Both the position numbers and the translations under genes were made by a program. This document shows positions 1-7,904 of a DNA stretch of 64,000 nucleotides, one piece after another (the stretch's first letter is position 1; each line of letters starts with the position of its first letter). The notes under the pieces are model-generated. The model was not told the origin of the DNA, ran no database searches, and was given only the letters and a program-made list of their open reading frames with translations. This stretch comes from Synechococcus sp. M44_DOE_062 (GTDB lineage Bacteria; Cyanobacteriota; Cyanobacteriia; Thermostichales; Thermostichaceae). The DNA lies in NCBI GenBank assembly GCA_015295985.1, contig DVDX01000024.1, positions 62,001-126,000 on the forward strand, written 5' to 3'.

Positions 1-299
1 TAGCGTTGATCGCGCTTGTTGTAGAGGGAGCGACCGCCAACAGTGACGGTATCGATAATCGCCATCACCACCGCATCCAGCGGGCGGGTCTGGTTTCCTT
101 GCGGCTGGCGAGCGGCACTGCCTTGGCTGATCAGCACCCACTCGTCGTTGCCAGCCCCCACCGGATCGGCAGCCACAGCGTAATCGGGTTGCGGCTGGCC
201 CTCGAGATCGACGTACTGCACCAACAAGAACTTCACACCCGTCAAGCTGGGATCCTTTTGGGTGCTGGTGACGGTGCCCCGCACAATGGCAATACGCAT
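1..299 (-). CDS. ccmL: Carboxysome shell vertex protein CcmL (3' end off the window)
   Basis: Pentameric vertex protein of the CcmL/EutN family, which caps the corners of the icosahedral carboxysome shell. On the minus strand 99 codons are visible, starting [15 protein letters not shown]; the conserved stretch VGAGNDEWVLISQGSAAR lies near residue 47. The codon entering the window edge begins TA; since family members are about 100 residues long, only the stop codon may be missing. The ATG overlaps the TGA of the preceding ccmK (TGATG), indicating translational coupling. The rest of a ccm operon (ccmM, ccmN) would be expected beyond the edge. Confidence 0.93.
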   Translation of the reverse strand, partial: MRIAIVRGTVTSTQKDPSLTGVKFLLVQYVDLEGQPQPDYAVAADPVGAGNDEWVLISQGSAARQPQGNQTRPLDAVVMAIIDTVTVGGRSLYNKRDQR

Positions 300-640
300 C
301 AGGGACGGGTGAAGGGACGGATGGCATTGACCCCTTCGCGGAACTGGGCCACATCCTCGGTGTAGCGGATGGGCAACACGTACTCCAGGTTTTCGTGGGG
401 ACGGGCGATAATGTGCCAAGACAACAACTGGCCGCCGTTCACCCGCTTCACGGAGTCAATGCCGGCAGCCACCGAGGCTTGCACCTCCGAGACATCCCCC
501 CGCACAATCACGGTGACCCGACCGCTGCCGATTTTTTCGTAACCCACCAGGGTAACGCGGGCTGCCTTGACCATGGCATCAGCCGCTTCCACCACCGCCG
601 GGAAGCCCAAGGTCTCGATCATTCCAACTGCAATAGCCAT
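299..640 (-). CDS. ccmK: Carboxysome shell hexamer protein CcmK (113 aa paralogue)
   Basis: Bacterial-microcompartment (BMC) domain protein forming the hexameric facets of the beta-carboxysome shell; the pore admits bicarbonate and ribulose bisphosphate. The whole 113-residue chain is one BMC domain, with the family start [15 protein letters not shown], the pore-loop segment YEKIGSGR and the C-terminal [14 protein letters not shown] followed by a tail about 10 residues longer than in the neighbouring paralogue. A good Shine-Dalgarno (AAGGAG) lies before the ATG. It is the middle gene of ccmK-ccmK-ccmL, overlapping ccmL by one base. A roughly 70-base block is identical to the upstream ccmK, suggesting recent duplication or gene conversion. 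Confidence 0.95.
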   Translation of the reverse strand: MAIAVGMIETLGFPAVVEAADAMVKAARVTLVGYEKIGSGRVTVIVRGDVSEVQASVAAGIDSVKRVNGGQLLSWHIIARPHENLEYVLPIRYTEDVAQFREGVNAIRPFTRP

Positions 641-721
641 AGGTACTCCTTACGCTGAAAGTGAGAGTAGGGTGCGAACTAAAGGGATCTGGGGCAGATC
701 TATCTATGGACTCAGTGGGGA

Positions 722-1030
722 CTAGGTGCGGAACTGCTCCACCGCCTCGGTATAGCGGATGGGCAACACAAACTCCAGGTTTTCGTGGGGACGGGCAATG
801 ATGTGGTGGGAGAGAATCTCACCCCCGCTCACCCGCTTGGCAGACTCCAAACCGGCGGCTACCGAGGCCTGCACCTCTGAGACATCCCCCCGCACGATCA
901 CGGTGACCCGACCGCTGCCGATTTTTTCGTAACCCACCAGGGTAACGCGGGCTGCCTTGACCATGGCATCGGCAGCTTCTACCACTGCCGGAAACCCGCG
1001 GGTCTCGATCATTCCAACTGCAATAGGCAT
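722..1030 (-). CDS. ccmK: Carboxysome shell hexamer protein CcmK (102 aa paralogue)
   Basis: First gene of the carboxysome shell cluster; a 102-residue single BMC-domain protein that tiles shell facets. The ATG chosen gives the conserved start [15 protein letters not shown] and is preceded by GGAG; the frame stays open about 30 codons further upstream but that extension has no family resemblance. Differences from its neighbour concentrate in the last third (for example [14 protein letters not shown] against [14 protein letters not shown]). Unequal paralogues of this kind are thought to mix in shell facets and tune permeability; that is family knowledge, not shown here. Confidence 0.95.
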   Translation of the reverse strand: MPIAVGMIETRGFPAVVEAADAMVKAARVTLVGYEKIGSGRVTVIVRGDVSEVQASVAAGLESAKRVSGGEILSHHIIARPHENLEFVLPIRYTEAVEQFRT

Positions 1031-1543
1031 ATCAACTCTCCACTTCTGAACACTCAGTTCCTGAACGTTGTCGAACCCAGCAATAAGGCAAAGGGATCTC
1101 GCTTGTTGAGCTCGCTCCTGCAATCTCCTTTCGATTTCATCAGAGAGATCCTCTGCCCAAATCTCGATTGACAGCTTTTCCCGGCGACACCTACCTCGGC
1201 CACCACAGATCCCTCCCTAGGGGGAAGCCCCAGACTTCAAACTGAAGCCAGAAAAGGTTGTAGGAGCCATCAGGGTTAACCGCAACTGTCACTCAGGTGG
1301 GCAAAGCTGCCAACTCTGAGCTAAGTCCACATCTTTCTTGCACAAAATTGATCATACAAAATCGATTAGGACAGCTCAGAGAAGGGATCCCCGACTTAAC
1401 AAAATGATATCTCCACTTAATCCTAGACGAAAATCAATATTTTTAATTAGCGCGATAGCTTTTTATTAAGAGAAGCAAAAATGTTGTCAGTTTAAAAATA
1501 ATTCTTGACATCTTTTCAACTTTTGTTGTCATCGGCTCCCAGC
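1031..1543 (-). promoter_or_regulatory. Upstream region of the ccmK operon, no gene seen
   Basis: About 510 bases between the end of the ABC ATPase gene and ccmK. The part nearest the ATPase (about 1330-1540) is clearly richer in A and T than its surroundings. It is the obvious place for the operon's promoter on the minus strand, implying a long leader, but I cannot single out a convincing -35/-10 pair or a known regulator site. Open frames here (for example one across 1443-1670) have no protein-like character. Confidence 0.4.
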
Positions 1544-2269
1544 TCATCGGCGCAGTGAGGGGGGCACTTCCAGGCCGTGGGCTTCCATGAGGTCGGCTTG
1601 GCCCATTAGGTGGGCCGGGGATCCCTGGGCCCAGATCCGCCCCTGATCCAACAGGACGACCTGATCGCATACCTCCAGGATCAGCTCCAGATCGTGGGAA
1701 GCCAGCAGAAAAGTATGGGTAGCCTGCTGCAAAAAAACTATCAACCGTCGCCGGGCTCGCAAATCGAGGTTGGCTGTCGGTTCATCGTAGAGCACCAACT
1801 GGGGTTTCATTGCCAGGATCCCGGCGATGGCGACCATGCGCTTTTCCCCACCGGAGAGGTGGTGGGGGGGACGATCGGCCAGGTGTAGAGTGCCGGTCAG
1901 GTGCAGGGCCGCTCGAACTGCAGCCGCAATCTCCCCCTCAGGACAAGCCAAGTTGCGCAGCCCAAAGGCCACATCTTCGGCCACCGATGGGGCAAACAGT
2001 TGGTCGTTGGGATCCTGAAACACCAACCCCACCTGGGGGCAAAACTGGCCGGGCCGCAGCGGCTGGCCAAACAGACTCACCTGGCCAGAGCAGGGGGGCA
2101 ACAGGCCGCAGAGGGTGAGGAACAGAGTGGTTTTGCCCGCGCCATTCGGACCAATCACTCCCAGATGTTGCCCAACCTCGACCCGCAGATCCAGCCCTTG
2201 CAGCACCGGCGGATAACCGGGATAAGCTGCCCACAATTGACTTACCTCCACCGCCGGCACCGGGTTCAT
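1544..2269 (-). CDS. ECF/CbiO-type ABC transporter ATP-binding protein
   Basis: ATPase subunit of an energy-coupling-factor type importer (cobalt, nickel or vitamin class). The 241 residues carry Walker A GPNGAGKTT at 40-48, Q-loop FQDPNDQ at 84-90 (the CbiO/EcfA form), signature LSGGEKR at 138-144, Walker B LVLYDEP at 158-164, a D-loop and the switch His at 192. It follows ftsQ on the same strand after 6 bases, so the two are probably co-transcribed. No EcfT transmembrane or substrate-specific component lies in the window, so the substrate cannot be named; an orphan EcfA serving several S-components is possible. Confidence 0.85.
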   Translation of the reverse strand: MNPVPAVEVSQLWAAYPGYPPVLQGLDLRVEVGQHLGVIGPNGAGKTTLFLTLCGLLPPCSGQVSLFGQPLRPGQFCPQVGLVFQDPNDQLFAPSVAEDVAFGLRNLACPEGEIAAAVRAALHLTGTLHLADRPPHHLSGGEKRMVAIAGILAMKPQLVLYDEPTANLDLRARRRLIVFLQQATHTFLLASHDLELILEVCDQVVLLDQGRIWAQGSPAHLMGQADLMEAHGLEVPPSLRR

Positions 2270-2275
2270 GCAAAG

Positions 2276-3103
2276 CTAGGGCACTTGCAGGTCTTTCCAG
2301 CGCTCCCGGGTGGCCGCAGGGGTAAGTTGCAAGGTGGGCACACTGGGGCTGGTTAAGTCAATATGGACGATATCGTCGGGCGTGCACTCGCAGTAGCGGC
2401 GCAGATCCCGCATTTGGTTGAGGGTCTGAATTTGCAGGGGCAAGCGGTCGGAAATCGGCCCCAGGTAAACCTTGCCCAGCTCAGTGTGCAGGGTAATCCC
2501 CGCTCCCGACTGCCAATCCACTGCCCTAATCTGGATTTCGGATTGCTGCAAAGCCTTGAGCAGCAGCGCCCATTGCTCTGGGGTGTGGTTCTCCCAGCCC
2601 AGCAGCTCCAGCTCAGGCCAAGCCTTGGGGGAATGGTAGGGCTCGGGAGACAGCCAGTTGCCCTGGATATCCACCCAGCCCATTTGGTCGCCCCAGCGTG
2701 CGCGTGCAACGGGTTGCCGTTCCCGCACTTGGACAATTACCCCCACCGGCAGCAGCCGTCGCTGCACCTGGACGCTTTCAAGCGGAGAGGGCCGGGCCGG
2801 GGATCCCAGCAAAGCCCTTTCCAAAACAGCCGGTTGCACCTGCCAAATGTTGAGGGGATACTGCAGAGGCAATTGAGCCCGTATCCAGGCGGGATCGACC
2901 CAGTGGGCCCCTTTTACCTGAATCTGCTCTGGCTGACGAATTTGCCAGTAGGGCTGCCGTAGGCCCAGCACCAGCAGTGTCAGGAGGGCTATCGAACTGC
3001 TCAAGCGCCAGGATCCCTGCCAAAATCGGCTGCGCCGTTGCCGACGCAGAAGCCGCCTGCGCTGCAAAAGTTGTTCACGGGTGGGAGCAGCCAGAAGTGT
3101 CAC
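2276..3103 (-). CDS. ftsQ: Cell division protein FtsQ
   Basis: Bitopic divisome protein that links FtsZ-ring assembly to septal peptidoglycan synthesis. The 275 residues begin with a strongly basic cytoplasmic tail, then one membrane segment around 35-50 (SSSIALLTLLVLGL), then a POTRA domain from about 58 (EQIQVKGAHWVDPAWI) and the beta domain with the RERQPVARARW strand. The start is a GTG behind a G-rich Shine-Dalgarno. Cyanobacterial ftsQ commonly precedes ftsZ; here an ABC ATPase gene follows instead, so this locus has been rearranged relative to the usual order. Confidence 0.88.
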   Translation of the reverse strand: MTLLAAPTREQLLQRRRLLRRQRRSRFWQGSWRLSSSIALLTLLVLGLRQPYWQIRQPEQIQVKGAHWVDPAWIRAQLPLQYPLNIWQVQPAVLERALLGSPARPSPLESVQVQRRLLPVGVIVQVRERQPVARARWGDQMGWVDIQGNWLSPEPYHSPKAWPELELLGWENHTPEQWALLLKALQQSEIQIRAVDWQSGAGITLHTELGKVYLGPISDRLPLQIQTLNQMRDLRRYCECTPDDIVHIDLTSPSVPTLQLTPAATRERWKDLQVP

Positions 3104-3160
3104 GGATCCCCCTTTACCCTATGGCGGGGTGTAGAGATGGGGAAAACTCCATACTTCTAC

Positions 3161-3379
3161 TCAACCCGCAATCTCCTGCACCTGATCTGCGCGCAGCCAA
3201 ACCGTAGGGGTGGGAACAGCCCCAAACTTAATTTGCAGGTAGTCATCTTTGATATCCACCACTTCTCCGGCGGTCTCGAAAACGTAGTTGGGGATAAAAG
3301 AATCGCTCGCCTGCGCTTCTAAACTACCCTCCAGTTTCTCGCGGATGGCCCGCACCAAGGTGCCTCGCTTGATTGCCAT
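3161..3379 (-). CDS. ndhO: NAD(P)H-quinone oxidoreductase subunit O
   Basis: Small peripheral subunit specific to the cyanobacterial/plastid NDH-1 complex, which reduces plastoquinone from ferredoxin in cyclic electron flow, respiration and CO2 uptake. The 72-residue protein shows the family features: basic start [19 protein letters not shown], central [19 protein letters not shown] and [11 protein letters not shown] near the end. The ATG follows a strong AGGAGG. It stands just upstream of ftsQ on the same strand (57 bases apart), possibly sharing a transcript. Confidence 0.93.
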   Translation of the reverse strand: MAIKRGTLVRAIREKLEGSLEAQASDSFIPNYVFETAGEVVDIKDDYLQIKFGAVPTPTVWLRADQVQEIAG

Positions 3380-3510
3380 TGCTCCTCCTCAAGTTCGGTC
3401 GCGGATTGGTCGGTTCGATAGCAGTTGTATCACGCCTGTCGCTGCCGTGAAGAAGAAAGCTGGGATTCAGCCTCTGGCTCGGCTCTGACGGGGATCAACC
3501 GGAATTTGGC

Positions 3511-3912
3511 CTATTTGCGTCTTAGGCTGCGGGCCATATTGCGGAAGGTATCCATGTCCGATCCCCCTTGACGGCGTGAGCTTACTCCGCTGCTTGAGGT
3601 GGAGGATCCCTGCTCAGAAGCGGTTTCAGGAGTTTTGGCCTGCTCTGTGGACAACTTAACTTTACTGAGGGAAGAGACCTGCTCCACCACCTCCACCTTC
3701 TCCTTGCTGCCGAAATCTTGGAAGGTGTGCTTCACGATCCTGGGGGTGCGCATATATTCAATGTTGCCGAGGGTTTTGGCTTCATCTGGGTCGAGAAAAA
3801 AAGTATTGTCGTTTTTTGCTTTCTTTGGGGTTGGCTTAGCAACAGTTTCCGGTGAGGACGTGGCCGCAGCTTGACCACGCGAGCCGAACAAGCGCCTAAA
3901 GATGCCTACCAT
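3511..3912 (-). CDS. Conserved-looking hypothetical protein, charged and low-complexity
   Basis: Not recognised. From the ATG at 3912 the product is 133 residues: a basic amphipathic start (MVGIFRRLFGSRG), a Ser/Thr/Pro/Lys-rich linker, a more ordered core about residues 48-75 (GNIEYMRTPRIVKHTFQDFG), a Ser/Thr/Gln-rich segment and a basic end (MDTFRNMARSLRRK). The frame is open for 29 more codons to an ATG at 3999; neither start has a good Shine-Dalgarno, and the internal one was chosen because the MVGIF-RLFG opening is typical of small cyanobacterial proteins. No membrane segment or catalytic motif. A nucleic-acid or adaptor role is conceivable but unsupported. Confidence 0.55.
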   Translation of the reverse strand: MVGIFRRLFGSRGQAAATSSPETVAKPTPKKAKNDNTFFLDPDEAKTLGNIEYMRTPRIVKHTFQDFGSKEKVEVVEQVSSLSKVKLSTEQAKTPETASEQGSSTSSSGVSSRRQGGSDMDTFRNMARSLRRK

Positions 3913-4273
3913 GGTCGTTTTGCCTGCAATGGGAAGGAAGTTGAGCCGGACTTGGGCAGGCCAACTGCCCTTGACAAGGTGAAGGCCAAGCCCAGTCATG
4001 AAATAATGTTAAGCCAACTTAGAGCGCCCTGCCCTCCTGGGCAGAAGGTCTTCTAGGCCCGGCACCTCAGGGGGAGAGAGTTTCGACCTCTGGCAAAAGG
4101 TTTGGCTGATGGCGATGTAGCTCATCCCCAAGACATCTCAGGAAGTTCTGGGATCCCTGTAGCCGACTACCATACAACCTACTGCCTGAGAAATCCGTGC
4201 TGGCTCTCTTCTTCCAGTGCCCTCAAGTACTCCAAAATCAGTACCCAAATTGGGATTTGAGCTGGAAGAAGCT
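3913..4273. other. Intergenic region between divergent small genes
   Basis: About 360 bases separating two divergently read hypothetical genes. If the longer starts are used (minus-strand ATG at 3999, plus-strand ATG at 4217) it shrinks to about 220 bases. One HIP-like GGGATCCC sits near 4151. No RNA gene, strong hairpin or promoter pair stands out. Confidence 0.3.
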
Positions 4274-4441
4274 ATGACCATCCGATCAATTGTTGAGGAA
4301 GCCTTCCGAACCCGCTGCTTTACCTCCAGACACGAGACCTTAATTTATCGCCTGTTGCGTGAGCGGCGTTTTGATGAAGCTGACTTGGAAGCATTAGCCC
4401 GCCTCACAGAGGCCATCATCCAGGGGATCGTTCGGAACTAG
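4274..4441 (+). CDS. Small hypothetical protein (55 aa)
   Basis: Not assigned a function. From the ATG at 4274 the product begins MTIRSIVEEAFRTRCFT and ends with a charged helix-rich part (RRFDEADLEALARLTEAII). A GGAAG lies 6-10 bases before that ATG; an in-frame ATG at 4217 would add 19 residues of unconvincing sequence. The helical, acidic/basic character resembles other short uncharacterised cyanobacterial proteins. It stands alone, with no co-directional neighbour close by. Confidence 0.55.
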   Translation: MTIRSIVEEAFRTRCFTSRHETLIYRLLRERRFDEADLEALARLTEAIIQGIVRN

Positions 4442-4866
4442 CTCGGCAAACTCCGCACGCAGTTCGATAGAACCCAATAGGCTTCTTGACTTGAGGCTTG
4501 GGGACGACTAGGAGCCCTGCTCCACAAAAGCTATCTCTAGGCACTGCGGTGTTACTGGCGTCTGCGAAGGCCGGAAAAATAGGTTTCTGGAATTAACAGG
4601 CAGCTTCTTCTGGATAGAAGGGTGCAGCGACATAGCAATGTTAACGAATAGAGTCGCTTCCATCCAGACGGAAGTCCTCGGCTTATGCTCGGCTCCTCTC
4701 TTCTGGAGAGCCAGGAAAGTCTCCTCATCGGCTAGATGCGTTGTCTTAGCTAGCAGTGGCTATATGGCTATACAGTGAAGTAAGAAGTCCAAAAACTCAC
4801 TCCAGGCTCAGATAAGTAAAAACTGCAGTAGAAGCTGTGCCTCCAGATTGGCCTGGCAAGAAAACC
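4442..4866. other. 425-base gap without a recognisable gene
   Basis: No convincing open frame. The first part contains several short imperfect hairpins (for example around 4660-4710, with gtcgcttccatccagacgg and a ctcttctggagag hairpin), but nothing that matches tmRNA, 6S RNA or RNase P RNA as far as I can recall. It may hold a small RNA or a decayed gene; I cannot tell which. Confidence 0.25.
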
Positions 4867-5043
4867 TTACTGCTGCGCTTTTGAGGTGTAGCGTACTTCA
4901 ACCCTGAGGGGAGCACCCAGGTTCAAGGCACTGCCGATGCAACGGGCCAGGATTTGAATGTTAAGCCGCTGATCCAGCGATTCTAAACTTGTTGCAAGGC
5001 GACCTTTGCTTGAGCTGACTATGGGTGAACGCTGTACGCTCAT
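4867..5043 (-). CDS. Small hypothetical protein (58 aa)
   Basis: Not recognised. The ATG at 5043 is preceded by GGGAG at a normal distance, which is why it is preferred to the ATG 40 codons upstream whose extension is AT-rich and not protein-like. The product starts MSVQRSPIVSSSKGRLATS and continues through a probable helix (DQRLNIQILARCIGSAL) into a beta-like end (APLRVEVRYTSKAQQ). One Cys, no membrane segment. Existence is supported mainly by the ribosome-binding site and the amphipathic pattern. Confidence 0.45.
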   Translation of the reverse strand: MSVQRSPIVSSSKGRLATSLESLDQRLNIQILARCIGSALNLGAPLRVEVRYTSKAQQ

Positions 5044-5671
5044 CTTGATAGGCTCCCTATTTTCCCTATTTTGGTGAGGACTGAATGGCCAACTGACTTT
5101 TAGGTAATCCAAACGATAATCCAAAAGGCTATCGAGGAATATCGAAGAAATATTAATCAGCACTGTCTAAGAACCTGCTCTTTAAGGCTAGGATGATTTG
5201 CCCTTCTTGTGCATCGGCAACCCTACGGATTGGTTAGGCAAAGCATCCTCAGACTTTAAGGGATCCCAGGGATCCCACGGAAAAAGAATCTCTACTTTGC
5301 GAAGTGCCCCTGGGTAGAGATGAGGACAACCCAGAAAACTTGCTCTCGGTCACCTGCGCACGCTCACCAACCGCCAAAATGCTCTGCTCCAACTGGCTAG
5401 GGATCCAGCCGCATCAACAGGATTGCCCCAGACCCGCGAGAGAGTTGTGCTGTTTGACGGGTTTGGTCTGCCGCAGCTCCCTGTAAAGAACGGATGTTGC
5501 CGCTCCACAGTTGGGCGTGCGCTATTTCGAGATGATCCCCCTTATAATGAGCATTGGGAATCCGACCGTCCCTGCTGCCCATTCGCCTGGCTGGGTGCTC
5601 TTCACAACCTGCAAAGGGCCAACCGAGCCGCAAAGTCTGGGATAACCGCTGTTACGTTTTGAGAGGAATCC
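5044..5671. other. Upstream region of petE
   Basis: About 630 bases without a credible gene between the divergent 58-residue frame and petE. It contains tandem HIP-like GGATCCC copies near 5260-5278 and the TATAAT box at 5543 annotated separately. Short frames on both strands here are shadows or chance. Confidence 0.35.
5543..5548 (+). promoter_or_regulatory. Candidate -10 box of petE
   Basis: A perfect TATAAT stands 124 bases before the petE ATG. No good TTGACA-like hexamer is found 16-18 bases upstream, so the promoter may depend on an activator or use only an extended -10. The inferred leader is about 115 bases. Confidence 0.4.
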
Positions 5672-6082
5672 ATGTCTGTGATTGTCAACCTGGTGAAGCG
5701 TTTGCAGCTCATCCTGCTCAGCCTTGTGGTTGGGGGATTGGCTGTGGCGTTCTTGTCCAACCCTGCTGCTGCCGAAACCTACATTGTCAAAATGGGATCC
5801 GACAAAGCCCAGTTGGTCTACGATCCGCCTTCTCTCACCATCAACCAAGGGGATACCGTTCAGTGGGTGAACAACAAGGTCTATCCCCACAATGTTGTCT
5901 TCGACAAGGTGCCCGGTGGGGATGCAGCTTTGGCGGCCAAGCTCTCCCACAAGGCGCTGCTTACTGCTCCTAAGCAGGTGGTGGAGTCGGCTTTTGTCGA
6001 TGTTCCTCCAGGTGAGTACACCTACTACTGCACGCCCCACCGCGGGGCCGGAATGGTCGGCAAGATCATCGTGAACGGCTAA
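5672..6082 (+). CDS. petE: Plastocyanin precursor
   Basis: Blue-copper protein of the thylakoid lumen that carries electrons from cytochrome b6f to photosystem I. The 136-residue precursor has a lumen-targeting signal peptide with a hydrophobic core at about 11-30 and cleavage expected after AAA at 32-34. All four copper ligands are present: His73 (YPHNVVF) and Cys120, His123 and Met128 in YYCTPHRGAGMVGK. The Shine-Dalgarno is GAGAGGA. It is a single-gene unit closed by the terminator at 6162-6190. Copper-dependent control is known for petE elsewhere; the sequence here does not show it. Confidence 0.97.
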   Translation: MSVIVNLVKRLQLILLSLVVGGLAVAFLSNPAAAETYIVKMGSDKAQLVYDPPSLTINQGDTVQWVNNKVYPHNVVFDKVPGGDAALAAKLSHKALLTAPKQVVESAFVDVPPGEYTYYCTPHRGAGMVGKIIVNG

Positions 6083-6161
6083 ATCCGCACCCTAGCTGCT
6101 GGGGATCCAACTTTTCGTTTTGCCTTGCTGGACGGGGATCCCTGCTTTTAGCATGAAAGGT

Positions 6162-6190
6162 AGCCCTCTCAGGAGTGGGAGGGCTTTTTA
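6162..6190 (+). terminator. Rho-independent terminator after petE
   Basis: The 7-base stem AGCCCTC/GAGGGCT closes a 10-base loop and is followed by a run of T residues. It lies about 80 bases after the petE stop and before the next plus-strand gene. Confidence 0.8.
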
Positions 6191-6258
6191 GCGAATGAAT
6201 ACGCATCCAACCGGCTTGCCTTTGGGCCGCACAAGTGTAGTCCACAAACGGGTTCTCT

Positions 6259-6489
6259 ATGACCACCAGCGTTAAAGGTTACCTGCTCTTGGCCGTTTCC
6301 TGCCTCAGCGCCATTGCTGCTGTTGGCTCAATTTTCGAGTTGGCCTCCGGCGAGCCGGATTTTGGCGTCGGCACCACCAGTATCATCTTGGTTGTTGCTG
6401 CTCCGTTGGCTGTTTGGCTGTTTCAGGCTGCGGTTGGAGCGGCACGGGCCAGCAATACTGCCGGAAAGGGGAGCAAAAAGAAAAAGTGA
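6259..6489 (+). CDS. Small two-helix membrane protein (76 aa), function unknown
   Basis: The product has two membrane segments, about residues 6-27 (KGYLLLAVSCLSAIAAVGSI) and 40-60 (SIILVVAAPLAVWLFQAAVG), joined by a short loop SGEPDFGVGTT, and a basic tail ending GSKKKK that should lie in the cytoplasm. The arrangement matches a conserved, uncharacterised small membrane protein type found across cyanobacteria. It has no clear Shine-Dalgarno and stands alone behind the petE terminator. Confidence 0.65.
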   Translation: MTTSVKGYLLLAVSCLSAIAAVGSIFELASGEPDFGVGTTSIILVVAAPLAVWLFQAAVGAARASNTAGKGSKKKK

Positions 6490-6525
6490 GAAGACGGTGA
6501 GAGTCCCAGGCAAATGGATATGGAG

Positions 6526-6738
6526 TCAGCGGGTTTGCTTCAAGGAGACTTCTGACTCCCTCTCCATTTCAGTCAGTTGGTGAAACTCCGGCAAGAGCTC
6601 CCGTTTCTGCACAGTTCCAAGAGCTGATTCCAAGCCAGCGGTAGCTAGGGTACAACTGGAGCCAGAACCATTCAGTACGGTCTCGGTAACCTGTCCGTTT
6701 TTGTCAATCCGATATTCCACTTTGATGTACTCAGGCAT
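6526..6738 (-). CDS. DUF2997-like small protein
   Basis: A 70-residue protein beginning MPEYIKVEYRIDKNGQVTE, with SSCTLATAGLESALG in the middle and a Glu-rich end. This order matches the DUF2997 family of small cyanobacterial proteins, often encoded near ferredoxin-type or Ycf35-type genes; neither is next to it here. The ATG at 6738 has a GGAG at a suitable distance; a GTG two codons upstream is the alternative. The function of the family is unknown. The family name rests on recall. Confidence 0.65.
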   Translation of the reverse strand: MPEYIKVEYRIDKNGQVTETVLNGSGSSCTLATAGLESALGTVQKRELLPEFHQLTEMERESEVSLKQTR

Positions 6739-6826
6739 CCGCACTCCACTGGCTACCGAACAACAACGGGTTCTTCTCCATTCTAGTTCTTGCTTCCTTT
6801 TCCTGGGCTAGATCTGGCTGGGCTCT

Positions 6827-7876
6827 ATGGCTTCTGCTCGTCCCCTCTTCCAGGCTGCCAAAAGGGATCTCGGAATCCGGCGAGACCTCGGCTTGGGTGT
6901 GGGGGCATTGGTGTGTGTGGTGCTGATCGGCACCCTCTGGTACCACGGGGTGGAGCAGTGGCCTTGGGTGGAGGCTTTTTACATGACGGTCATTACCCTA
7001 ACCACTGTTGGCTTTATGGAGGTGGAGCCGCTGGGGGATCGGGGGCGTTTGTTTACGGTGGCCTTGATCCTGATGGGGGTCTTGAGCATTGGGTTTATGG
7101 TGAATCGCTTTACGGAGGCCCTCATCCAGGGACATTTTCAGGAAGGGATCCGGCAACGGAAATGGAAGAAACAGATGGAAGCGCTGAACAACCACTACAT
7201 TATTTGCGGTTTCGGGCGCATTGGGCGGCAGGTGGCCCAAGAGTTTCAAGCAGAAGGGGTGCCATTTTTGGTGATCGATCAGTCTGCCGAGGCCATTCAG
7301 GTGGCTCAAGAGCTGGGATACGTGGCTCTCCAGGGGGATAGTACTCTAGATGCCACTTTGCTGGAAGCGCGGGTGCAGCAGGCAGAGGGGTTGATCGCTG
7401 CCCTATCTTCCGATGCTGAGAACTTGTATGTGGTCTTGTCGGCCCGCACCCTGAACCCCCGCATCCGCACCATTGCCCGCGCCAATACGGAAGAGGCTTT
7501 GCAAAAACTGCAGCGAGCGGGCGTTGCCCATGCCATTTCTCCCTACATCACGGGCGGAAAACGGATGGCGGCGGCTGCCCTGCGCCCACGGGTTGTGGAC
7601 TTTGTGGATGGCATCCTTGTCGGTCGGGATCGCACTTTTTACCTAGAGGAGTATGAGCTGGCAGCCCAAGAATGTCCTTATGTCGGGCAAACCCTGCGGA
7701 AAGCCGATTTGCGAAACCGATCCGGAGCTTTGGTGGTGGCAATCCGGCGGGCCGATGGTCAGTTGATCGGTGGCCCCAGTGGAGAAACCCTGTTGCAGCC
7801 GGGGGATCTGCTGCTGTGTATGGGCACTGCGGATCAGTTGCGTCGGCTTGGACAGTTGCTCTATCCACGCCCGTAG
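6827..7876 (+). CDS. Two-helix potassium channel with RCK (TrkA-N/TrkA-C) domain
   Basis: Ion channel of the MthK/Kch type, gated by cytoplasmic RCK domains. Residues 22-40 form the first membrane helix, then a pore helix and filter TTVGFMEV at 59-66, and a second helix at about 75-95. A Rossmann-type RCK domain follows (YIICGFGRIGRQVA from 124), then a TrkA-C domain over the last 100 residues (GALVVAIRRADGQLIGGP). The filter reads TVGF-MEV rather than the textbook TVGYGD; such variants occur in bacterial channels but selectivity is not assured. It lies divergent from the DUF2997-like gene. Confidence 0.85.
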   Translation: MASARPLFQAAKRDLGIRRDLGLGVGALVCVVLIGTLWYHGVEQWPWVEAFYMTVITLTTVGFMEVEPLGDRGRLFTVALILMGVLSIGFMVNRFTEALIQGHFQEGIRQRKWKKQMEALNNHYIICGFGRIGRQVAQEFQAEGVPFLVIDQSAEAIQVAQELGYVALQGDSTLDATLLEARVQQAEGLIAALSSDAENLYVVLSARTLNPRIRTIARANTEEALQKLQRAGVAHAISPYITGGKRMAAAALRPRVVDFVDGILVGRDRTFYLEEYELAAQECPYVGQTLRKADLRNRSGALVVAIRRADGQLIGGPSGETLLQPGDLLLCMGTADQLRRLGQLLYPRP

Positions 7877-7904
7877 CAGCCGTTCTCCACCTGGGTAGCC
7901 TGGC

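Noticed and set aside
4442-4866. Stable RNA such as 6S RNA, tmRNA or RNase P RNA
   Set aside because: No recognisable conserved core or tRNA-like end; kept only as an unexplained gap.
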